A DNA stretch of 64,000 nt from Acinetobacter sp. Ac_5812. GTDB taxonomy: Bacteria; Pseudomonadota; Gammaproteobacteria; Pseudomonadales; Moraxellaceae. Shown here piece after piece: positions 1 to 8,729 of this stretch (positions within the stretch are counted from its first letter, which is position 1; each line of letters starts with the position of its first letter). Under the pieces are notes generated by a model. It did no database searches. It was not told the DNA's origin and saw nothing but the letters and a program-made list of their open reading frames with translations. Location of the stretch: NCBI RefSeq assembly GCF_013072695.1, contig NZ_LXUK01000025.1, positions 1 to 64,000 on the forward strand. Reading direction: 5' to 3'. The position numbers and the translations under genes are program-made.

Positions 1-206
1 GGTCAGGTGCAACCCCCTTTTCATTCTTTTTTATTCGAGTGAACATTTTTAAACCAAAATCACAATTTTTCTTATATTTTTCGACCGAATTTGTTTTAAT
101 AATAGGAGAACAACTAAACTATATGCTCATCTTTATGTTTCGCGTTCTATGACGCAATCATTTTAATGGCTGTATTATTTCGCTCTCACAGCGATTAAGG
201 ACTTAT

Positions 207-1085
207 ATGCATTACTCAAATTTTATCTTGCTTGGGTTGTTAACTGCTGGAGCATGTTCAACAGTATTCGCACAAGAAACTCCCAGCGATTCAGCTAATG
301 CTTTAACAAGCCAAGTCACTGCGGAGCAAAAGACTTCAACGATTCAGGCGATTAAAGATTTAAAGCATTTAACTAAAGATGACTTAAAGGTGAATGCGAA
401 TGCAGCACAACCAGATTCAGTTAAAGACCCTTTACAACCATTGAATCGCCAAGTCTATGCATTCAATGACATGTTAGACCGTAACTTATTAAAGCCTATT
501 GCAATTCAATATGTTGCTAAAGTGCCAGAACCTGTGCGTAGTCCTTATCGCCAATTTCGCAAAAACTTAGGTGAACCTTGGAATGCAGTTAACCAGTTAA
601 TGCAAGGTCGCCCAACGCGCGCCGCAAAAACTTTAGGACGTTTTACAGTAAATACTTTAACAACTTTGGGTTTTGCTGATCCAGCACGTCGTTTGGGTTT
701 AAGCACTGAAGAAGAAAGTTTTGGTGTGACTCTAGGCTATTATGGTGTTCCATCTGGTCCTTATGTGATGTTGCCTTTCTTCGGCCCAAGTACATTCCGT
801 GATGGTTTTGGTTTAGCCGCAGATAGCTATGGTCGTCCACAAAAATACTTATTAGATGATCAAAAAAGTATTTATTGGTCAACCAATGTCTTACAGGCAG
901 TTGATGCACGTTCTCAAATTCTTGATATTGAAGAAAGTCTAAAAGGTGACAAGTACGCAATGATTCGTGATTTCTATTTACAACGTAAAGCTTTCCAGAT
1001 CGCAGAAAAGCGTGGCGACTCAAATGATGTTTCTTTCATTAGCGATGAAGATGACACTGATGACAGTTCTTCCAATGAAAAATGA
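207..1085 (+). CDS. mlaA: MlaA (VacJ) family outer-membrane phospholipid-removal protein
   Basis: 292 aa. MlaA forms a ring in the outer membrane and removes mislocalised phospholipid from the outer leaflet, passing it to MlaC and the inner-membrane MlaFEDB complex. After a signal peptide and an acidic linker, the core from about residue 70 (DPLQPLNRQVYAFND) to about 260 matches the family, including the GxPxGPYVMLPFFGPST segment. The start has AAGGA 5 nt upstream. The signal peptide contains Cys17, but the preceding residues AGA are a poor lipobox; an AxA-type site (VFA, then QE) lies just after. The other mla genes are not in this window. The C-terminus is very acidic. Function is confident; lipidation is uncertain. 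Confidence 0.93.
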   Translation: MHYSNFILLGLLTAGACSTVFAQETPSDSANALTSQVTAEQKTSTIQAIKDLKHLTKDDLKVNANAAQPDSVKDPLQPLNRQVYAFNDMLDRNLLKPIAIQYVAKVPEPVRSPYRQFRKNLGEPWNAVNQLMQGRPTRAAKTLGRFTVNTLTTLGFADPARRLGLSTEEESFGVTLGYYGVPSGPYVMLPFFGPSTFRDGFGLAADSYGRPQKYLLDDQKSIYWSTNVLQAVDARSQILDIEESLKGDKYAMIRDFYLQRKAFQIAEKRGDSNDVSFISDEDDTDDSSSNEK

Positions 1086-1185
1086 TTAATTTAAAATAAT
1101 GTTTTACAAACTTATGTATTGCCAGAGAATTTAAACTCTGGCAATACTATATCCAAGGTCATGTTTCATCTATGATGAATTTTAA

Positions 1186-2184
1186 ATGATCATACAAAGG
1201 ATTGGCTATTCATCTATGTATTTCATACAACCCACGCGTTCCGTACCTTGTTTAGATCAAGCTTTAACTGAGTTACCGAGTTTGCAGATCATTCAAATTG
1301 ATGATTTGGATTTGTATGATCAAACCATCATTGCAATTGCCGATGTACAAGACTTTTTAAAATATCAGTGGAAACTCCCAACAATTGTACTTGCATTTGA
1401 ACATGAAGGCACAGCGTTAGCACAAGCATGGGAACAAGGTGCATTAGCAGGTTGGATTTGGGATAGTTTGCCAAAAAATCCGATTCATTCTTTGTTTAAA
1501 ATAGATGCTCAATACAAACGTAATCAAGATAGTCGAGATTTGCCCTCCGCTGCCGAATTACAAAAACGTCTTTTACCGAACCCAATCGAATTACCAAACT
1601 ATCAGTTTGAATCCCTTTTTCAACCGTCTGCTTATTTATCTGGGGATTGGTATGATTATTGGCGTTTAAATGATGAAGAGGTTTTGTTTTATCTTGCAGA
1701 TGTATCGGGACATGGCGTTACCAGCAGCTTGTTAACCTCGTGGATGGCAGCCTTTCATGGCCGTTCAAAAACACCAAGCCAATTGATTCAAAAGCTTAAT
1801 GCGATGTTGGTACAAGAGAATATTGAAAAACACATTACCATGGTGGCTGGAATCTTAAACTTAGTCACTCATGAAGTGCGTTGGTCAAGTGCAGGACATT
1901 ACCCTCCCCCCATTATTTTTGAACCGAATCAGCCACCTCAGATTTTAACGACCAGTAGCTTTCCACTTGGCCTGACTGAAGAGCTTGAAGTCGAAGAGCA
2001 CCACTGTAAATTAAGTCGTCATGCACGGTTCATTTTATGCTCTGATGGTGCCTTGGAACCATTTGATGGTGGTCTAAACGATCAGTTTAATCAATTGGTC
2101 GAACATCTTCAAAATGACTCATTCAAAGCCCCTGAACATGTAGCAGACGACATTGCAATTTTGAGCATATGTCGAATGAATTAA
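1186..2184 (+). CDS. gigA: GigA-like PP2C/SpoIIE-type serine phosphatase
   Basis: 332 aa. The C-terminal half (about 120-330) is a PPM/SpoIIE phosphatase, with metal-binding aspartates visible in SGDWYDYW, LADVSGHG, CSDGALEP and the terminal VADDIAIL. The N-terminal ~110 residues look like a degenerate receiver-type domain. The next gene encodes a STAS protein, so this is an RsbU/RsbV-like partner-switching pair. In A. baumannii the equivalent GigA/GigB pair controls stress and antibiotic tolerance, GigA dephosphorylating GigB. An in-frame ATG at 1216 is an alternative start; neither site has a strong ribosome binding site. The symbol is assigned from architecture and gene pairing. Confidence 0.85.
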   Translation: MIIQRIGYSSMYFIQPTRSVPCLDQALTELPSLQIIQIDDLDLYDQTIIAIADVQDFLKYQWKLPTIVLAFEHEGTALAQAWEQGALAGWIWDSLPKNPIHSLFKIDAQYKRNQDSRDLPSAAELQKRLLPNPIELPNYQFESLFQPSAYLSGDWYDYWRLNDEEVLFYLADVSGHGVTSSLLTSWMAAFHGRSKTPSQLIQKLNAMLVQENIEKHITMVAGILNLVTHEVRWSSAGHYPPPIIFEPNQPPQILTTSSFPLGLTEELEVEEHHCKLSRHARFILCSDGALEPFDGGLNDQFNQLVEHLQNDSFKAPEHVADDIAILSICRMN

Positions 2185-2286
2185 TAATAAAATCAATATC
2201 TTAATTAAATCACACCCCTCAACCACTTGTGTCTCCAATATCACTATGGGATAATTTCATATCCTTTCTCTGAAAATGGCATTTAT

Positions 2287-2808
2287 ATGTCAACAGGTCA
2301 TGTTGAATATGCAAGTTTGAACGGAACGCATATTTTCAAGCTTATTGGCGAAGTGCGTGCTCACTCTTGTATAAGTCTAGACAAACTACTCAATCGAATT
2401 GAACAACAGCAAAATGTTGTTGGTGCAATCGTTGACTTAACCGAAACCACGTTTATTGACAGTACTGTTTTAGGTATATTGGCAAAACTAGGTTTAAAGC
2501 TTAAGCAAGTTCATCACATACAAGCCGTTATGCTCTCGACAAATCCAGACATTACTACCTTGGCCAATAGCATGGGGCTTGGGCAAGTATTTGTGATTTT
2601 AAACTACTGTGGTGATCCAAGTGTATGTACATTGGAGCTTACAGAAGAGCAAGTGACGCATAGCGCAATGCTCAACACTGTGCTCGATGCACACAAAACA
2701 CTGATGCACTTGAACGAAAATAACCAAAATATGTTTGAACCATTGGTTAAGCAATTGCAAAAAGAGCAAGATTGCTTAAATCTCGACGTACAAAAACAAA
2801 ACGCTTGA
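2287..2808 (+). CDS. gigB: GigB-like STAS-domain anti-sigma factor antagonist
   Basis: 173 aa from ATG 2287; the frame stays open up to a TTG at 2227, but the STAS fold begins right after MSTGHVEYASLNG, so 2287 is preferred. STAS covers about residues 5-110, with the phosphorylatable motif IDSTVLGIL at Ser59/Thr60. A further ~60-residue C-terminal extension is Gln/Glu-rich. It lies about 100 bp after the phosphatase gene, consistent with co-transcription. In A. baumannii GigB is the substrate of GigA and is reported to connect to NPr of the nitrogen phosphotransferase system; an NPr gene lies at 41709-41978. The biochemical role is inferred from homology. Confidence 0.83.
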   Translation: MSTGHVEYASLNGTHIFKLIGEVRAHSCISLDKLLNRIEQQQNVVGAIVDLTETTFIDSTVLGILAKLGLKLKQVHHIQAVMLSTNPDITTLANSMGLGQVFVILNYCGDPSVCTLELTEEQVTHSAMLNTVLDAHKTLMHLNENNQNMFEPLVKQLQKEQDCLNLDVQKQNA

Positions 2809-2836
2809 TCGTTAAACTCAGTATCGTGATCTCCCT

Positions 2837-3661
2837 ATGACCTTACTTTCTGTTGCGCAGATGAATTCTCAAAATGACATTGAAGCAAACTTCGATGTCA
2901 TCGAATCATTACTTCAACAAAGTAAGGCTCAAGGCGCTGAGCTGATTGTTTTCCCTGAAAATTTTGTTTGCTTTGCTGCAGGTAAGCAGCGTGAAACCGC
3001 AGCACAATTCGAAGCAATTCAAGCACGTTTAGAACAATTGGCACATCGTTATCAAATCTGGATTGTTGCAGGTACACTCCCATGCCCTTTCCGTCCAGAT
3101 GGCTCGGTCATTCAAGATGGCCGTGTTCGCACGGTCAGCTTATGTATTAGTCCTGAAGGGACTGAAGCACGTTATGACAAAATCCACTTGTTTGATGTAC
3201 AAGTCGGTGATGCTGTAGGTGGTTATCAAGAATCCAAGTTCTTTGAGCCTGGTGATGAAGTCGTTGTCGCAAAAACACCTTTTGGCAATATTGGTCTGAT
3301 GGTCTGCTATGACTTACGTTTCCCTGAACTTGCTTTAAGCTTACGTCAAAAAAATGCAGATATTCTTACTGCTCCTGCGGCTTTTACTTACACCACAGGT
3401 CAGCTCCACTGGCAATTATTGCTACAAGCACGCGCCATGGACAGCCAATGTTATGTCTTAGGTGCTGCACAACAAGGTTGGCATGGTGAACAACGTCAAA
3501 CTTGGGGACATGCAGCTATTACAGATAGCCGCGGCCAATTGCTGCAAAGCATTGAAACTGAAGGACACGGCCTAATCACCAGTGAGTTTGATCTTGAAAC
3601 ACAAAACAAACTTCGTCTTGCAATGCCGTTAATGCAACATCGTAAGATTATTGTCTATTAA
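2837..3661 (+). CDS. Carbon-nitrogen hydrolase (nitrilase superfamily, Nit-like amidase)
   Basis: 274 aa, a typical length for a single-domain nitrilase-superfamily protein. The Glu-Lys-Cys triad is visible: Glu41 (VFPEN), Lys115 (YDKIHLFD) and Cys157 (MVCYDLRFPEL). The DVxVGD/GGYQESKFFEPG and QLLLQARAMDSQCYV segments resemble the Nit1/Nit2/YbeM branch, whose members hydrolyse deaminated glutathione or omega-amides. It starts 28 bp after gigB on the same strand, so it may share the transcript. Cytoplasmic. The exact substrate cannot be read from sequence. Confidence 0.88.
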   Translation: MTLLSVAQMNSQNDIEANFDVIESLLQQSKAQGAELIVFPENFVCFAAGKQRETAAQFEAIQARLEQLAHRYQIWIVAGTLPCPFRPDGSVIQDGRVRTVSLCISPEGTEARYDKIHLFDVQVGDAVGGYQESKFFEPGDEVVVAKTPFGNIGLMVCYDLRFPELALSLRQKNADILTAPAAFTYTTGQLHWQLLLQARAMDSQCYVLGAAQQGWHGEQRQTWGHAAITDSRGQLLQSIETEGHGLITSEFDLETQNKLRLAMPLMQHRKIIVY

Positions 3662-3872
3662 TTCCCTCTTCATCCTTACACTACTTTCAATGCACTACTG
3701 TACAAAATACAAACACATAAGATCAATCTGACTGCAATGATCAACTTTTATAAATGCCTGGCCTATAGAATCATGATTTAATACAAATTATTGATCATAG
3801 TAGAACAAAGTCAACTAACTTTGGGCGAGCTATGATGTAACATCATCCGTTAATTCTTATTAAGTTTTATAC

Positions 3873-4235
3873 ATGTTTAGATTTATTGTTATTTTCTTTT
3901 TTTTGGGGACAGCTGCACAACTTCACGCGACATCTGTGGATGTAGATGGTGATGAATCCACTCAATCATCTCGCGTTTTGTCTACCCCGCAAAACTTATC
4001 ACTCAATGCTTTTGGCCAATGGATCATTGGCTGGGGAACGGGTGCTGAAGGTGCTAGACAAAGATTGGACAATATTCAACGTGAAGATGTTGCCGTGATT
4101 AAGCAAAAAGGCACAACCCTAGATATGATCAAAGCTTGGCAACAACATTTTGAACTTGAAGCACAAAATAATCTCAGCAATCCTACCGCGCGCTATCGGG
4201 CACGATTAATGAAAAAAATTGCTGAGCTTTGGTAA
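3873..4235 (+). CDS. Small exported protein of unknown function
   Basis: 120 aa. I do not recognise a family. The N-terminus is a clear signal peptide (MFRFIVIFFFLGTAAQLHA) with likely cleavage after LHA, so the mature ~100-residue protein should be periplasmic or secreted. The mature part has an acidic start, a Trp/Gly-rich stretch (FGQWIIGWGTGAEGARQR) and a basic amphipathic C-terminus. No cysteines remain after the signal. It stands alone between the amidase and ohrR, with 211 bp upstream for its own promoter. Confidence 0.7.
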   Translation: MFRFIVIFFFLGTAAQLHATSVDVDGDESTQSSRVLSTPQNLSLNAFGQWIIGWGTGAEGARQRLDNIQREDVAVIKQKGTTLDMIKAWQQHFELEAQNNLSNPTARYRARLMKKIAELW

Positions 4236-4373
4236 TTTTCAATTTAAGTTATCTATAGAAAATATAGGTTTTTGCAACTTATGCTTTTTTGATTTGAATT
4301 GATACTGAAACTATTTAGGTAATTGATCAGAGCAAGATATACTGATCCGATTCAATTACCATTTGAGGACGGC

Positions 4374-4811
4374 ATGGGCGAAGAACATCCGCAACTGTTA
4401 TTAGATAATCAGTTATGTTTTCTGATTTATTCGACCAATCTTGCCTTGAATCAAGTTTATCGCCAATTACTCACGCCACTTGGCTTAACCTACCCACAAT
4501 ATCTGGTGATGTTGGTGTTATGGGAAAAGGATCAACTGACGGTTTCAGACATCGGTGAACGGTTATTTCTAGAGTCATCTACACTTACGCCCTTACTCAA
4601 AAAACTTGAAGCAGGTGGCCTTATTACTCGCAAACGCTCAAGTCAAGATGAGCGACAAGTGATTATTACCCTGACCGCACAAGGTCAAGCTTTACAATTA
4701 CAAGCCACTGATATTCCCAATCAATTGACTCAAGCTGCATCGTGCTCACCTACAACATTATTGGCACTAAAAGATCAGCTTTCCGAACTTCGTAGCAACC
4801 TAAACAAATAA
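4374..4811 (+). CDS. ohrR: OhrR, MarR-family organic-peroxide sensor repressor
   Basis: 145 aa from ATG 4374, which has GAGGA 4-5 nt upstream; the frame is open back to a TTG at 4323 but that region is unlikely to be translated. A MarR winged helix spans about residues 40-130 (DIGERLFLESSTLTPLLKKLEAGGLITRKR, quoted in part). The redox Cys of OhrR proteins is present as Cys15 in DNQLCFLIYSTNLA. In known systems peroxide oxidises this Cys and releases the repressor from the ohr promoter. The ohr gene follows 87 bp downstream on the same strand. Confidence 0.92.
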   Translation: MGEEHPQLLLDNQLCFLIYSTNLALNQVYRQLLTPLGLTYPQYLVMLVLWEKDQLTVSDIGERLFLESSTLTPLLKKLEAGGLITRKRSSQDERQVIITLTAQGQALQLQATDIPNQLTQAASCSPTTLLALKDQLSELRSNLNK

Positions 4812-4851
4812 GCTTAAAATTTACACAAGAATAACTTGTCTTTTTATTTAT

Positions 4852-4863
4852 ATCGTGTACGAT
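4852..4863. promoter_or_regulatory. Candidate OhrR operator between ohrR and ohr
   Basis: The 12-bp inverted repeat ATCGTGTACGAT (5-bp arms, 2-bp centre) lies 36 bp before the ohr start, in the only space between regulator and target. OhrR binds palindromes at ohr promoters, so this is a positional and symmetry-based inference. The AT-rich flanks may be part of the site. Confidence 0.4.
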
Positions 4864-4898
4864 TTAATTGCATTCAATAATATTTAGGAATAATAATC

Positions 4899-5333
4899 AT
4901 GTCTCTAGAACAAGTGGTTTATCGTGCTAAAGCAAAAGCAACTGGCGGTCGTGATGGCCGTGCAACGTCTTCTGACGGTGTTTTAGATGTTCAATTAGGT
5001 GTGCCAAAAGAAATGGGCGGTGCTGGTGGCGCAGTGACCAACCCAGAACAACTGTTTGCAGCGGGTTATTCTGCATGTTTCTTAGGTGCAATGAAGTTTG
5101 TTGCGAATCGAGATAAATTCAAGATTACGAAAGATGCCTATGTTGAGGGTGAAGTCGGCATTGGCCCGATTCCAAATGGTTTTGGTATCGAAGTAACACT
5201 GAATGTTTATTTAGTTGGAATGGAACAAGCTGAAGCAGAACAATTGGTTGCTGCTGCACATATTGTGTGTCCTTATTCAAATGCGACGCGTGGCAATATC
5301 GATGTGACATTCAATATCGTGACCACTGCATAA
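4899..5333 (+). CDS. ohr: Ohr organic hydroperoxide resistance peroxidase
   Basis: 144 aa, full length for the Ohr/OsmC superfamily. Both catalytic cysteines are in place: Cys60 in GYSACFLGAM and Cys124 in VCPYSNATRGN. The N-terminal Ohr signature GRDGRATSSDGVLDVQL is present. The enzyme reduces organic and fatty-acid hydroperoxides using lipoylated protein thiols. The ribosome binding site AGGA lies 9 nt before the ATG. It is probably repressed by the adjacent OhrR and ends at a strong terminator. Confidence 0.96.
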   Translation: MSLEQVVYRAKAKATGGRDGRATSSDGVLDVQLGVPKEMGGAGGAVTNPEQLFAAGYSACFLGAMKFVANRDKFKITKDAYVEGEVGIGPIPNGFGIEVTLNVYLVGMEQAEAEQLVAAAHIVCPYSNATRGNIDVTFNIVTTA

Positions 5334-5350
5334 TCCTCCCGCTCAAAAAA

Positions 5351-5381
5351 AACAGCATGGTTTGACCATGCTGTTTTTTTA
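5351..5381. terminator. Bidirectional intrinsic terminator between ohr and gspE
   Basis: A perfect 10-bp stem AACAGCATGG / CCATGCTGTT with a 5-nt loop (5361-5365) is followed by seven T and preceded by eight A, so it can serve both ohr (plus) and gspE (minus). Confidence 0.9.
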
Positions 5382-5396
5382 TTTAAAGATAAAAGC

Positions 5397-6887
5397 TTAC
5401 TCTTCTGCAGCTTCATTGGTCACACGAAGCACTTCTTCCAATGTGGTTTTTCCAGCTAAGACCTTCAATAAACCATCATCACGAATTGACGCTGCGTAAC
5501 GACGCGCATGATTTTCCAACTCAAATTCAGCTGCATTGCCATGAATGAGACGGCGCATCGATTCATCTACGGGCACGATTTCATAAATTGCGGTTCGCCC
5601 ACTAAAACCAACGTGTGAACATTTTTCACAACCATGTGGTTCAGGCAATTCCATATGTTCATCAACTTTGAGATGCTGAAATACTTGTCGTTCAAAATCA
5701 TCAGCCTTACGCCACGTGACACAATGCGGACATAAAGTTCGTACCAAACGCTGTGCAATCACCCCGATCAGTGAACTGGCAAGCAAGAACGGTTCAATCC
5801 CCATATCTTTTAATCGCGTTACTGCCCCAATCGCGGTATTGGTGTGCAATGTGGAAAGTACCAAGTGACCGGTCAAAGAGGCTTGTACTGCAATTTCCGC
5901 AGTTTCCAGATCACGAATCTCACCCACCATCACCACATCAGGATCTTGACGTAACATCGCCTTAAGCGCACGTGCGAAGGTCATATCAACTTTGGTGTTG
6001 ACTTGAGTCTGACCAATTCCTTCCAACTGGTATTCAATCGGATCTTCGGCAGTCAAAATATTGCGAGTATTGTCATTCAGATCCGATAGCGCCGCATATA
6101 AGGTGGTGGTTTTACCCGAACCCGTTGGGCCAGTGACCAAGATAATGCCATGTGGGCGATGAACCAGTTGCGTTAAACGCTCATAGTCATTTTGCATTAA
6201 ACCCAAATGGGTCATGTTTAAACGCCCTGCCTGCTTATCTAGTAAACGCATGACTACACGTTCACCATGCGAAGAAGGTAAGGTCGAAACACGCACATCC
6301 ACTTCACGCCCTGCAAGACGTAATGAGATACGTCCATCTTGCGGAATCCGCTTTTCGGCAATATCCAGCTTGGCCATGACTTTGATACGTGATACCAACA
6401 ACGGCGCTAATTCACGACGCGGCTGGACAATTTCACGTAGTTGACCATCGACACGTAAACGTACCGAGAGTTTTTTCTCAAAGGCTTCGATATGAATATC
6501 CGAGGCACCTACCCGAATCGCTTCTGACAATAAGGCATTGATTAGACGCACGATCGGTGCATCATCTTCCTGATCCATCAAGTCTTCCGCTTCAGGCACT
6601 TGATCCGCCAAACTCAATAAATCTGGATGATCTTCCAAGCCTGCTGCAACCTGCTGCGACTCCCCAGTATCCCCTGCATAACTGGAACTCAGTAAGGCAT
6701 GAAACTCTTGATCAGTACAAAGTTGATCATGAGCTGATTTCCCCAAAATTCGACGAGCTTCCTGCAAAGCAATACGCGCGGTGTCCTTGCGTCGTACAAT
6801 AAAAACTTGATCGCCTTCATAACGTAACAAAACGCCATGTCGTTTAGCGAAACTATAAGGAATTTGTATTTGTTTAAGTATTTGCAT
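5397..6887 (-). CDS. gspE: GspE, type II secretion system traffic ATPase
   Basis: 496 aa from the ATG at 6887 (MQILKQIQIPYSFAKRHG). The frame is open for 63 more codons upstream, but that extension has no family similarity and would overlap the divergent gene at 6981. Visible motifs are Walker A GPTGSGKTTT with Lys259, the Asp box around DIAEKRIPQDGR, Walker B DPDVVMVGEIRD, the His box TGHLVLSTLHTN, and a CxxC...CxxC zinc site (CPHC, CEKC). GspE sits at the cytoplasmic base of the secretion machine and powers pseudopilus assembly. No other gsp gene is adjacent, consistent with the scattered gsp genes of Acinetobacter. PilB-type pilus ATPases are the main alternative. Confidence 0.87.
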   Translation of the reverse strand: MQILKQIQIPYSFAKRHGVLLRYEGDQVFIVRRKDTARIALQEARRILGKSAHDQLCTDQEFHALLSSSYAGDTGESQQVAAGLEDHPDLLSLADQVPEAEDLMDQEDDAPIVRLINALLSEAIRVGASDIHIEAFEKKLSVRLRVDGQLREIVQPRRELAPLLVSRIKVMAKLDIAEKRIPQDGRISLRLAGREVDVRVSTLPSSHGERVVMRLLDKQAGRLNMTHLGLMQNDYERLTQLVHRPHGIILVTGPTGSGKTTTLYAALSDLNDNTRNILTAEDPIEYQLEGIGQTQVNTKVDMTFARALKAMLRQDPDVVMVGEIRDLETAEIAVQASLTGHLVLSTLHTNTAIGAVTRLKDMGIEPFLLASSLIGVIAQRLVRTLCPHCVTWRKADDFERQVFQHLKVDEHMELPEPHGCEKCSHVGFSGRTAIYEIVPVDESMRRLIHGNAAEFELENHARRYAASIRDDGLLKVLAGKTTLEEVLRVTNEAAEE

Positions 6888-6980
6888 CACACAAATAATG
6901 ATAAAAGAAAGCAGTGAGTGTACTCTAAGCAGATTACAGCGTGAAGTCTGTTTAGCATACTCACACAGGAATTTTGCATC

Positions 6981-7802
6981 TTGTCTCAAAATAATCAATA
7001 TGAAGCGCCACATTCCAATACTTTGAAATGGTGGGGCGAACAACAATTCGAAATTCAACAGGCCAAAGCTTGGCAATTCGGTTCATTGCTATTTCGTCTT
7101 ACTCGCGGCATCAAAGAATGGCGTTTGGAATATCATCGCCCTCAATTTCAATATGACTACGAGCAGCAGTGGCGAATATTGAATGATATCGAATTTGCCA
7201 TGCCACCTCCTGCAAAAATCGAACGCTACATGTTTCACAAAACCAATAGCAGCTTTCATTTGATGCCACGTTTGGCAGATCGTTCGGTGGTGATTCGACC
7301 CGTTGATCCGATTTATATTCCTGCGGGTCAGCGTGGCACCTTATATATCAGCACGCCTTTATGGATTGCAGGTTTGGTAGATGGACTCTCTGAACCTTTA
7401 TTTGATATTCCAGTGATTCAACCCAAGGACACATGGTTCGGTAAAGATCCACAAAATGGTGAGATTTGCTATGCCACCTCAGTCGATGGACGTATTGATT
7501 TAAACCTACTCAAACCACGTGCTTTCCGTGCGGTGACTCCAATTGAGTTCCACAATACCAGTCACCATCAACTGCGTTTTGACCGTATGAATGTCCCCGT
7601 CCCAGCACTGCCTTTATTTTATAGTGAAAGTACAGGTCGTTTATGGACCTCACAAATCAAAGTCTATTATGAAGGGACAGATCATCCGGCACGTATTCGT
7701 ATTGAAAACAAGACCCCAACCCAAGCGGGTGAAGTCACCTATGTGCATCCCCCTCGTGCACCTGGCAGTACTTTATTTAATATGTTTGATTCATTTTTTT
7801 AA
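6981..7802 (+). CDS. DUF432-family protein paired with an MscS channel
   Basis: 273 aa from a TTG start with an AGGA about 10 nt upstream; no in-frame ATG gives the full domain. I recognise the DUF432 family, whose function is not established. It has no signal peptide or membrane helix. It is mostly beta-rich, with several Trp/Tyr-rich segments and the conserved-looking stretch VIRPVDPIYIPAGQRGTLYI. It is followed after only 9 bp by a mechanosensitive channel gene, so the two are almost certainly one operon, and the protein is a candidate cytoplasmic partner of that channel. Confidence 0.75.
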   Translation: MSQNNQYEAPHSNTLKWWGEQQFEIQQAKAWQFGSLLFRLTRGIKEWRLEYHRPQFQYDYEQQWRILNDIEFAMPPPAKIERYMFHKTNSSFHLMPRLADRSVVIRPVDPIYIPAGQRGTLYISTPLWIAGLVDGLSEPLFDIPVIQPKDTWFGKDPQNGEICYATSVDGRIDLNLLKPRAFRAVTPIEFHNTSHHQLRFDRMNVPVPALPLFYSESTGRLWTSQIKVYYEGTDHPARIRIENKTPTQAGEVTYVHPPRAPGSTLFNMFDSFF

Positions 7803-7811
7803 GGGGTCGCG

Positions 7812-8729
7812 ATGCCAAATTCGAATATTCCCAAAGATGTTGCAGGCAGCCTAACCAGTGTTTTCACCAACATTAACTTGGAGCGACTCAGTGAAATCGT
7901 AGTCGCCATTATTTTATGTTTTATCGGCTTCCTGATTGCACGTTTGGTTTCAAATGCCTTTATTCGTACGGTAGGCAGCCGCTTTAATGCACATCAGCGT
8001 TTGTTATGGCGTCGGGGTATTTTTTACTTCATCTTCTTGCTATTCATTATGACTAGCTTAAGGGAAGCTGGTTTTAAACTCAGCGTATTTTTAGGTGCTG
8101 CAGGGATATTAACGGTTGCTTTGGGTTTCGCCTCTCAAACCTCTGCCAGTAACTTGATTAGTGGTTTGTTTTTGATTGGTGAAGGCTCTTTTGAAGTCGG
8201 TGACACTATTCAAATCACCTTAATTCGAGGTCAGACCATTGAAGGTGAAGTGATTTCGATTGATCTACTCTCAGTTAAACTTTTGACGCTGGATAATGTT
8301 TATATTCGTTTGCCGAATGAACAGCTGATCCGAACACCAGTGATGAATCTGTCTAAATACCCGATACGGCGTATTCCAATCACCTTAGCGATTAACTTTC
8401 ACGAAGACATTATTAAAGTACGACATGTTCTGTTAGAAGTGGCAGCCAAATATCCATTGGTGATGGATGACCCTAAAGCCACGGTCACAGTGACGGCTTT
8501 TAGAGAATCCTCTATTGAACTGTTATTTGCAGTGTGGTGTCGTCAGGAAAACTCACTCAAAGTACGCGATGAAATGCAGGAACGCATTCGTAATGGCTTC
8601 TTGGAAAATGAGATCGAGATTCCTGTGCCGAAGATGGGTCTGATTGATCGACCTCTTCCCTTAGAGAATGATGAAGTTGATCAATATGCCAATCAAAAAG
8701 AACTCAAAAAGGAACAGAAAGAGAGTTAA
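7812..8729 (+). CDS. MscS-family small-conductance mechanosensitive channel
   Basis: 305 aa. Three predicted membrane helices occupy about residues 20-110. The pore-lining TM3 and beta domain follow in FLGAAGILTVALGFASQTSASNLI (quoted in part) and FEVGDTIQI...GEVISIDLLSVKL...IRLPNEQLI, which is the MscS signature. Such channels open under membrane tension and release solutes on osmotic downshock. The C-terminus is short, ends in a Lys/Glu-rich tail, and its stop codon overlaps the convergent DUF2339 gene. The upstream partner encodes the DUF432 protein. Confidence 0.93.
   Translation: MPNSNIPKDVAGSLTSVFTNINLERLSEIVVAIILCFIGFLIARLVSNAFIRTVGSRFNAHQRLLWRRGIFYFIFLLFIMTSLREAGFKLSVFLGAAGILTVALGFASQTSASNLISGLFLIGEGSFEVGDTIQITLIRGQTIEGEVISIDLLSVKLLTLDNVYIRLPNEQLIRTPVMNLSKYPIRRIPITLAINFHEDIIKVRHVLLEVAAKYPLVMDDPKATVTVTAFRESSIELLFAVWCRQENSLKVRDEMQERIRNGFLENEIEIPVPKMGLIDRPLPLENDEVDQYANQKELKKEQKES

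Noticed and set aside
123..152. Nine-codon ORF before mlaA as a leader peptide
   Set aside because: The nearest GGAG is about 14 nt away, there is no attenuator hairpin after it and no biased amino-acid content.
6888..7076. 63-codon N-terminal extension of GspE
   Set aside because: It has no similarity to the family, would overlap the divergent DUF432 gene, and the internal ATG at 6887 begins the conserved MQILKQIQIP sequence.
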